From DASTWM01 sp035765855 (GTDB taxonomy: Bacteria; Chloroflexota; Chloroflexia; Chloroflexales; Roseiflexaceae), in assembly GCA_035765855.1 (NCBI GenBank), contig DASTWM010000284.1, forward strand, positions 1 through 12,124: a DNA stretch of 12,124 nt. Direction: 5' to 3'. This document shows positions 6,878-12,124 of this stretch, in pieces. The notes under the pieces are model-generated. The model did not search any database and was not told the origin of the DNA. It saw nothing but the letters and a program-made list of their open reading frames with translations. Within the stretch, counting starts at the first letter, position 1. Each line of letters opens with the position of its first letter. The translations under genes were made by a program, and so were the position numbers.

Positions 6878-8011
6878 CCTTTTGGGGCTGAACAAGGTGT
6901 GGTTCATGCGTACAACCATAGTAGGTGCAGACTCGGTCTGCCAGTTCCTGGGTTGTCAGCAGTCGATCCGGCTCAACCACAGCGCGTTTGCCATGCACCC
7001 ACTTCGGCTCGATCGCATTCAACCAAGGACTCTTCGAGGGTAGCAGGCACACCACGATCCGTACGCCCGGCTGTCCCCGTTTGACGTGCCGATTGTGGTC
7101 GCTAATCCAGCCGCGCACTGCCTTGCTGATATGCCACGATGCGTTGTCCCAAATCAGCACCAGTGCCGTCTTGCCAGCAGTAGCCAGCCGCTCGCTACAC
7201 CAGTGCAGAAAGTCGATCGTCACGCCACTGACCGGGCGTCCATCGACAAATCGCACCAGCATCTGATCGTCCCCAACTGCGGTACCAGCCTGTGCCGCTT
7301 GGCGGATCAGCACTCCGTAGCAGGCCAGCGCTTTGGGATCAGGGTCAGTTTTGGAGCATTCCTGCTCCACCAGGCGGATTGGTGCATCCTCCGATTGCCA
7401 AGTGTGACCCTCTGGCAACGTAAAGCGACTCCACCACACCTCATCACCAAAGCCGAGCGCCCAGGTGGGATGGGTGAGCGCCCGCCGGATCAGCCGATCG
7501 CGCCGCTTTTTTTGGAGGTGTAGGCCGGATCGGGACTGCGAATCCAGTGCTTGGCACGCTTCCAGGCAATCCCCAGACGCTTGAGGGTCGCGCGGATGGT
7601 TTCGCCACTGACCTGCCGAGCAGTGAGACCCTCGGTAAAACAGACCTCGGCCAGCAGATCGAGCGTCCACAGGCTGGTTTGATGGCCAAAGGTGCGCGGA
7701 GAGCGCTTGATGATGACCTGCAAATGCGCTAGACCGGCAGCATTGAAGGCGGTATGCGGCAGATGCTGCGCCACAGTCGAGCCCGGATGCAGCGCGGCCA
7801 GTCCGCAGGTATTGAAGGCATGGATGGCGTTACGGACGGTCTGGTCGCCGCAGCTCAATTGGCGAGCAATCGTGATCGCTGTCTCGCCTCGTGCGCTGGC
7901 AAGTAGGATCTGGCACCGGCGCAGGGTAAAGGCAGCCGATGACTGGAGCCCTTGCTCGAGCGCCTGCTGTTCGGCGTCGGTGAAGGGACGGACAAAGATT
8001 GGGTTTGGCAT
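6870..8011 (-). CDS. IS630-family transposase, two frames joined by -1 slippage
   Basis: DDE transposase that would cut and insert the element at TA. The first frame (8011-7490) encodes 173 residues: an N-terminal helix-turn-helix region (RGETAITIARQLSCGDQTVR, 41-60) and a DNA-binding or linker part ending SPDPAYTSKK. The second frame (to 6870) carries the catalytic domain. With a -1 shift at AAAAAAA (7507-7513) the join reads TSKKKRRDRLIRRALTHP and gives a 380-residue protein. In that numbering the acidic triad is D190 (GFGDEVWW), D289 (LIWDNASWH) and E335 (SPWLNAIEPKW). Splitting over two frames with an A-run at the junction is a known arrangement in IS630 elements. A real one-base defect is the alternative, but the A7 position makes slippage more likely. 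Ribosome binding before ATG 8011 is weak. Confidence 0.87.
7507..7513 (-). other. A7 slippery run at the transposase frame junction
   Basis: Seven A on the coding strand, read as TCC AAA AAA AGC in the first frame, which stops at 7490. Backing up one base, or adding one A by polymerase slippage, gives AAA AAA AAG CGG and enters the catalytic-domain frame. The base before the run is C, so classical two-tRNA slippage is imperfect; transcriptional slippage is equally possible. Confidence 0.7.
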
Positions 8012-8040
8012 GCGAACACTCTACCATAATTCCCACTATC

Positions 8041-8056
8041 CTGCCTGATTATGCAC
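8041..8056 (-). repeat. IS630 right terminal inverted repeat
   Basis: Read on the minus strand from 8056 it is GTGCATAATCAGGCAG. It lies 29 bp upstream of the transposase start and is followed on the plus strand by the target TA at 8057-8058. Confidence 0.9.
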
Positions 8057-8057
8057 T

Positions 8058-9122
8058 AGTGCCTGGGGCGGTGGCACTAGGAATTCGGGTGCGCTGACTC
8101 TGACGAATACCACCGCCCGTGGCGGAGGCATTCATAATGAAGGCTCGCTGACGATTCGCGCCAGTGTCATCAGCAGTAATACTGCATGGAATGGCTCGGC
8201 TGGGATTTGGAACAAGCAGACCCTGAGCATAGATAGGAGCACTATTAGCGGCAATAAAGGTGGCGATTATGCTGGAGGTCTGGAAAACAATGGCGCGGCT
8301 ACGCTCAGCAATAGCACCATCAGTGGGAACCGCGGCTACAATGGCGGTGGCATTGCAAACGCTGGCGAGAGTAGCAAAGCGACACTGGTGAACGTGACTG
8401 TCAGCGGTAATTTTGCCTTTGATGTTGGTCCCGGCATCCTGAACGACGGAGCCGGGAGCACCATGTCGATCAACAGTAGCACCATTGTCGGCAATCGGAA
8501 CTCCGACTTTATCACGAATCTGAATAACCGTGGCGGACCGGTCACAATCCGCAACACCATTATCGCCAGTGGGGCCAGCACAAGTTCCGCCTCTGATTGT
8601 GAGGGCACGATCACTTCACAGGGCTATAACCTGATTCAAAATCCAGGTTGTACCATCACTGGGGACAAGACCAGCAACAAGCTGAAGGTCGATCCCAAAC
8701 TAAGCCCGTTGCAAAACAACGGCGGCCCGACCAAGACGCACATAGTGCTGAGCGGCAGCCCGGCGATCGATGCCGCGAACCCGAGCTGGCCAGGCAGCGG
8801 CGGCAACGTCTGCCCCGCAAAGGACCAGCGCGGCTACACGCGCCCAAAGGATGGTAACGGCGATGGCAAGAGTCGTTGTGACATTGGTTCCTTCGAGCGC
8901 CAGGTTGCCAGTAGCACCACAATCAGCACAGGCAGCGAGAGCGACTTGGCGAATCCGCCCGATCCGAACAGCGAACCAGTGATCACTGACACACTCGATC
9001 CGGCGAGCGAACCGCCCGTCACGGATCTGTCTGACCCAAGCAACGAGGCTGACGGGACAGGTGTACCGGAGGGCGCTCAGGCGCCGTACCATGTCCATTT
9101 GCCGTATATCGTGGCTCCGTAG
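8058..9122 (+). pseudogene. Beta-helix surface protein with choice-of-anchor Q-like region, N-terminus lost at the IS
   Basis: The plus frame is open from just inside the IS (stop at 8046) to TAG/TGA-type end at 9122, about 354 codons outside the IS. No start codon, ribosome site or signal peptide is present, so the 5' part has been removed. Repeats of the type LTLTNTT...GGGIHNEGSL, LSNSTISGN, GGGIANAG and VNVTVSGN are typical of right-handed parallel beta-helix (Pbl/polymorphic outer membrane-like) proteins. They end in SPLQNNGGPTKTHIVL, GSPAIDAANP, CPAKDQRGYTRPKDGNG and CDIGSFERQ, the signature of choice-of-anchor Q proteins. An acidic, proline-rich linker (SDLANPPDPNSEPVITD onward) leads to a terminal HVHLPYIVAP, resembling the hydrophobic LPL-type tails of secreted Chloroflexota proteins. 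An internal ATG at 8388 is in the middle of the helix and is not a convincing start. Confidence 0.82.
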
Positions 9123-9167
9123 GAGCGAACGAGATTCCTCGCTCAACGGAATAATCTGTTGTGGTAG

Positions 9168-9213
9168 CAAGCCGCATGCAGCCAGTGAGGTTGCCCTGGC
9201 CGCATGCGGCTTG
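9168..9213. promoter_or_regulatory. Long hairpin just upstream of the secreted protein gene
   Basis: CAAGCCGCATGC (9168-9179) and GCATGCGGCTTG (9202-9213) are perfect 12-bp arms. Inside, GCCAG (9181-9185) pairs with CTGGC (9196-9200) around a 10-base loop. It lies between the beta-helix stop (9122) and the next start (9231), ending three bases before the AAAGGA ribosome site. No U-tract follows, so it may be a weak terminator for the upstream gene, an mRNA 5' stabiliser, or a translation-control element. Nothing else is seen in 9123-9230. Confidence 0.5.
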
Positions 9214-9230
9214 GACAAAGGAACACACCT

Positions 9231-11054
9231 ATGCAGTTCTCATGCTTGTTCTTCCATGCGGGCCGGTTCCTGGCCATGGCGGCGCTGGCAGCGCTGCTGC
9301 CTGTCGTGCCAGCACATGCTCACGAGCCGCCTGCCAACTGGCATGACACGGGCATCGCAGTAACCGGCACCGTGTTGTGCCTGACCGATACACAGCCAGG
9401 TGTGCTGTTTGTCGCCGAGGAGGCTGGCACGGTCGCCTACAATTGGCTGACCGGCACGCGAACAGCACTCAGTCAGCACACCTTCAATCTGTGTGGGCCA
9501 AATGGGCTGCTCTTTGCTGTTCCGAGCCGCGACATCATGTCGCCCGACGGGCCAACGCCACGTCTCAACACCCGCGACAGCACCGAGACGATCATCGCGC
9601 ATGCGCCAACGCAGGTATCCGCCGATGGCTCCATGCGCGTCTACGCACTGCATGACGACGGTCGGCTGTGGGCCAGCACCGATGGCGGCGCGACCTGGAG
9701 CCGTCGCGGGCAACAATTACCGGGCAAATTGACCGATGTCATGGCGAGCGCCGCCGACGCCCGCGCGATCTATGCCGTGTCCGTGCAGCACCCGCCCGCG
9801 CAGCCCAATCAAGACATGATCGAAGCCAGCTACACAATCTTCTTTTCGCCGGATGCTGGCATCACCTGGGAGCCGCGTTTCACAGGGCAAATCAGCGGCA
9901 TACCGGCGATGATCGACCAGCTTGTGCGATTGCAGACGATTCCCGGCTCGAGCGTGACGGTTGACATGCTGCACCTCACCATTTGGGATGGCAGTATCTC
10001 ACCGAGCAGCCACAGCCAGCATGTCGTTTCCGCCGATGGCGCGCGCACGTTCCTCGACATCGGCGTGAGCAGCGGCTTTGGCAATTCCATCACCCTCGCC
10101 CATACCGGAACCAGCCTGCTGCGCTTTGTCGTCGGGCGCTACGGCGGCGGGGCCGAACTCACCTGGCTGGCAGATGACCGCCGGACCTGGCAGCCCATGC
10201 CGCTGCCGCCGTTTCAGAATACGCAGGGCGACTGTTTCTCCCCTGAATTGCAGATCGCGAGCGAATCGCCGGCGAATCTGGTGCTGTGCGCCAAGGGCAA
10301 CTCGTGGTATTCGCCCGACGGCGGCGCGCGCTGGCAGTCGCTTGGCGCGAACGTCGGGCAACAGCTCTTCATCACACCCTACCTGCCGCTCACGCTGCTC
10401 ACATTTCAGTCGAATGGGCATCTCATGGTGCTGGATCTGCCCGACCCCGGCACACGTCAGACCAGCCCGGTGGCCGCGAGCGGCGCGCCCGACTCGTTCT
10501 TCTTCGCCGCGACCGGCCACACGCTCGGCGGCGTGTTCAAGCAGTATTGGGAGGCACATGGCGGTTTGGCGCAGTTCGGCTACCCGCGCACCGAGCCATT
10601 CCGCGAAGTCAACCAGACCGATGGCCGTGTCTACCTGGTGCAATACTTCGAGCGGGCACGCTTCGAGTATCATCCGGAATTGGTGGGAACCTGTGACACG
10701 GTGCTGTTAGGGCTGCTCGGTAATCAACTCACGGCCAGCCGGCATGCGGCAGAGACGCCGCCGTTCCAACCAATCGCTGATCCGCATGATCCTGTGATCT
10801 GGCACTTCGCCGCGACCGGCCACACGTTGCGTGGTCGCTTCAGGCACTACTGGGAAGCGCATGGCGGGCTGGCGATCTACGGCTACCCGATCAGTGAGGA
10901 ATTCACTGAAATCAACCCTGCCGATGGGCAATCATACCTCGTGCAGTACTTTGAGCGCAATCGCTTCGAGTTTCATCCGGAGCACGCCGGAACCGGATTC
11001 AAGGTGCAGTTGGGGCTGTTAGGCAATGAACTGCTCCGCGCGAAGGGCTGGTGA
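9231..11054 (+). CDS. Secreted Asp-box (BNR-like) protein with two C-terminal Chloroflexota-type modules
   Basis: Exported protein of 607 residues. I chose ATG 9231 over 9204 because AAAGGA lies upstream at a usable distance and the product then begins with a clean signal peptide: MQFSCLFFHAGRF, a hydrophobic core AMAALAALLPVV and an AHA cleavage site near residue 30. The central part has Asp-box motifs of beta-propellers: STDGGATW (149-156), SPDAGITW (206-213) and SPDGGARW (361-368), plus a looser SADGARTF (267-274). Near residues 425-500 and 526-600 are two copies of a module reading FAATGHTL, YWEAHGGLA, GYP, VQYFER, RFE-HPE and LLGN. This module recurs in secreted proteins of Chloroflexota and has no firm function; cell-wall or carbohydrate binding is a guess. 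It is not a confident sialidase, since catalytic residues cannot be assigned. A convergent hairpin follows the stop. Confidence 0.85.
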   Translation: MQFSCLFFHAGRFLAMAALAALLPVVPAHAHEPPANWHDTGIAVTGTVLCLTDTQPGVLFVAEEAGTVAYNWLTGTRTALSQHTFNLCGPNGLLFAVPSRDIMSPDGPTPRLNTRDSTETIIAHAPTQVSADGSMRVYALHDDGRLWASTDGGATWSRRGQQLPGKLTDVMASAADARAIYAVSVQHPPAQPNQDMIEASYTIFFSPDAGITWEPRFTGQISGIPAMIDQLVRLQTIPGSSVTVDMLHLTIWDGSISPSSHSQHVVSADGARTFLDIGVSSGFGNSITLAHTGTSLLRFVVGRYGGGAELTWLADDRRTWQPMPLPPFQNTQGDCFSPELQIASESPANLVLCAKGNSWYSPDGGARWQSLGANVGQQLFITPYLPLTLLTFQSNGHLMVLDLPDPGTRQTSPVAASGAPDSFFFAATGHTLGGVFKQYWEAHGGLAQFGYPRTEPFREVNQTDGRVYLVQYFERARFEYHPELVGTCDTVLLGLLGNQLTASRHAAETPPFQPIADPHDPVIWHFAATGHTLRGRFRHYWEAHGGLAIYGYPISEEFTEINPADGQSYLVQYFERNRFEFHPEHAGTGFKVQLGLLGNELLRAKGW

Positions 11055-11065
11055 TGACGAAAGCG

Positions 11066-11099
11066 CTGGAGAGGACGTGATGCCCCACGTTCTCTCCAG
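11066..11099. terminator. Bidirectional hairpin between convergent genes
   Basis: CTGGAGAGGACGTG (11066-11079) pairs with CACGTTCTCTCCAG (11086-11099) along 14 bp, one pair being G-T, around the loop ATGCCC. It starts 11 bp after the secreted protein's stop and lies 21 bp from the histidine kinase stop, so it can end transcription from both sides. There is no clear U-tract. Confidence 0.7.
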
Positions 11100-11120
11100 G
11101 ACGATACAATGGCCCACCTG

Positions 11121-12124
11121 TCATGCTGCTGGCAGCGTCACCATGACTTGCGTTCCATGCCCGATCTGGCTCTGGAGCGCAATCTGGCCGTGCTGCGCTT
11201 CGACCAATGCCCTGGCAATCGCAAGACCTAGCCCGCTGCCGCCCGTACTGCGCGCGCTGTCCGCGCGGTAGAAGCGCTCGAACACGCGCGGCAGATACTC
11301 GGGCGCAATACCGCTGCCGGTATCCCGCACCGTCACGACGACATGCTGGCCCTGCTGCCTCGCGGCGAGATCAATCGCGCCGCCGGCGGGCGTGTAGCGC
11401 AACGCATTGTCGAGCAGAATCAGCAGCACCTGCCGCAGCCGCAGGCTGTCGCCAGGCACAACGCAGCCCGCCGCATCAGCCCTCAAGCGGATGCCGCGCT
11501 CATCCGCCAGCCGCCCCACCTGCCGTTCGATCTCGGCAAACACATCCGCAAGCGCAATCGGCTTGCGCTCCAGCGTCATCTGCCCCGCATCCAGGCGTGA
11601 CAGCAGCAACAGATCATCAACCAACCGGCTGGTGTGATCGCACTCCTGCACCACGTCGTTCAGCAGCATGCGCTGGTCGGCGTCACTGGCCGCCACGTTG
11701 CGCAGCGCGACCTCGGCGCTCGCGCGCATCAATGTCAGCGGCGTGCGCAGTTCATGGCTGGCATTTGCCACAAACGCCTGCTGCCGCTCCCATGAAAGCT
11801 GCGCGGGACGTAGCGCCCGCCCGGCCAGCCACCAGCTTCCTGCGCCCAGCAGCAGCACGCTCACGCCGCCCAGCGCCAGCAGCACCATCAACAATTGGTG
11901 CTGTATGTCGGACTGATCGCTCAGCACGCGCCCGACCTGGAGCGCGACCGGATTTGCACCAGCAACGCGCCAGGTCAACAGCCGCACGCGCATGGCGTTT
12001 TCCACCTGCACCGGGCGCCAATCGCTGCCATTGCGCAGCGCCGCGTCAACCGCCTGCGCCTCGGGAATGGACGCCGCTAGCGAGACGTTGGTGGGGCTGA
12101 TGACCTGGCCGGAGCGATTTAACG
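11121..12124 (-). CDS. Membrane sensor histidine kinase, N-terminus outside window
   Basis: Two-component sensor, 333 residues visible and open to the right edge; the first transmembrane helix and probably the start lie beyond it. Visible residues 1-75 are part of an extracytoplasmic sensor (LNRSGQVISPTNV to VGRVLSDQSD). One transmembrane helix follows (about 77-101, LLMVLLALGGVSVLLLGAG). After WLAGRALRPAQLSWERQQAF comes the H-box FVANASHELRTPL (H123), so the linker is too short for a usual HAMP domain. The ATPase part has the N-box LLDNALRYTP (N239), G1 DTGSG (267-271), the F-box VFERFYRAD and G2 GGSGLGLAIA (294-303). All catalytic landmarks are present. The cognate response regulator is not in the window and may lie upstream, past the edge. 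A GTG at 12011 is in the middle of the sensor and is not the start. Confidence 0.92.
   Translation of the reverse strand, partial: LNRSGQVISPTNVSLAASIPEAQAVDAALRNGSDWRPVQVENAMRVRLLTWRVAGANPVALQVGRVLSDQSDIQHQLLMVLLALGGVSVLLLGAGSWWLAGRALRPAQLSWERQQAFVANASHELRTPLTLMRASAEVALRNVAASDADQRMLLNDVVQECDHTSRLVDDLLLLSRLDAGQMTLERKPIALADVFAEIERQVGRLADERGIRLRADAAGCVVPGDSLRLRQVLLILLDNALRYTPAGGAIDLAARQQGQHVVVTVRDTGSGIAPEYLPRVFERFYRADSARSTGGSGLGLAIARALVEAQHGQIALQSQIGHGTQVMVTLPAA

Larger units (their letters stand above)
6862..8056. mobile_element. IS630-family insertion sequence, complete, 1195 bp
   Basis: The ends are defined by inverted repeats: left GTGCATAATCAAGCAG (6862-6877), right GTGCATAATCAGGCAG read on the minus strand (8056-8041), 15 of 16 identical. 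Each end is bordered by TA (6860-6861 and 8057-8058), the target dinucleotide duplicated by IS630/Tc1 elements. The single transposase gene fills the element on the minus strand and its stop codon lies inside the left repeat. All parts look intact, so it may be active or recently active. The two flanks come from different genes (USP on the left, beta-helix protein on the right), so the element sits at a rearrangement junction. Confidence 0.92.

Noticed and set aside
8388..9122. Beta-helix protein taken as complete from ATG 8388
   Set aside because: The same frame and repeat pattern continue upstream to the IS edge, so this ATG is internal to a truncated protein.
9204..9230. ATG 9204 as start of the secreted protein
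   Set aside because: It lies inside the hairpin arm, lacks a ribosome site, and would add polar residues before the signal peptide.
9999..10673. Minus-strand open frame of 224 codons
   Set aside because: Antisense to the secreted Asp-box protein, which has a signal peptide and repeat motifs in the plus frame.
11207..12100. Plus-strand open frame of 297 codons rich in Arg, Ala and Pro
   Set aside because: Antisense to the histidine kinase; low-complexity composition fits a shadow frame.

Overview
The window looks like a bacterial chromosome segment from the Chloroflexota (class Chloroflexia or a relative). This is inferred from gene content, not from a marker gene. The strongest hints are a secreted protein ending in two copies of the FAATGHTL...YWEAHGGLA...GYP...VQYFER...FHPE module, which is very common in that phylum, and a beta-helix surface protein with a short C-terminal HLPYIVAP-type tail. 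The sequence is GC-rich. No rRNA, tRNA or CRISPR was seen.

Left part (1-6860): a stress and ion-homeostasis cluster. A P-type ATPase of the MgtA type (minus strand, running off the left edge) follows a phosphotransferase of the aminoglycoside-phosphotransferase fold, 7 bp apart and probably co-transcribed. Divergent from them is a small P-loop kinase of the CysC (APS kinase) family. The divergent gap holds a perfect 9-bp dyad, a 10-bp direct repeat and a row of four strong hairpins. Then come a tandem universal stress protein (USP) gene broken by one missing base, a divergent CBS-domain gene with a frameshift and an apparent internal deletion, an intact tandem USP gene, and the 3' end of a third USP gene. 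The set (USPs, CBS protein, P-type ATPase, APH-like protein, P-loop kinase) resembles the gene families of the mycobacterial DosR dormancy regulon. That comparison is by family only.

Middle (6862-8056): a complete IS630-family insertion sequence with 16-bp terminal inverted repeats, TA on both sides, and a transposase split over two frames at a run of seven A. Its two flanks belong to different genes: the USP remnant on the left, and on the right a beta-helix protein lacking its N-terminus. The IS therefore marks a rearrangement junction, not a simple insertion.

Right part (8058-12124): the truncated beta-helix (choice-of-anchor Q-like) protein, a secreted Asp-box protein with the duplicated Chloroflexota-type module, a convergent hairpin, and the C-terminal part of a membrane sensor histidine kinase that runs off the right edge.
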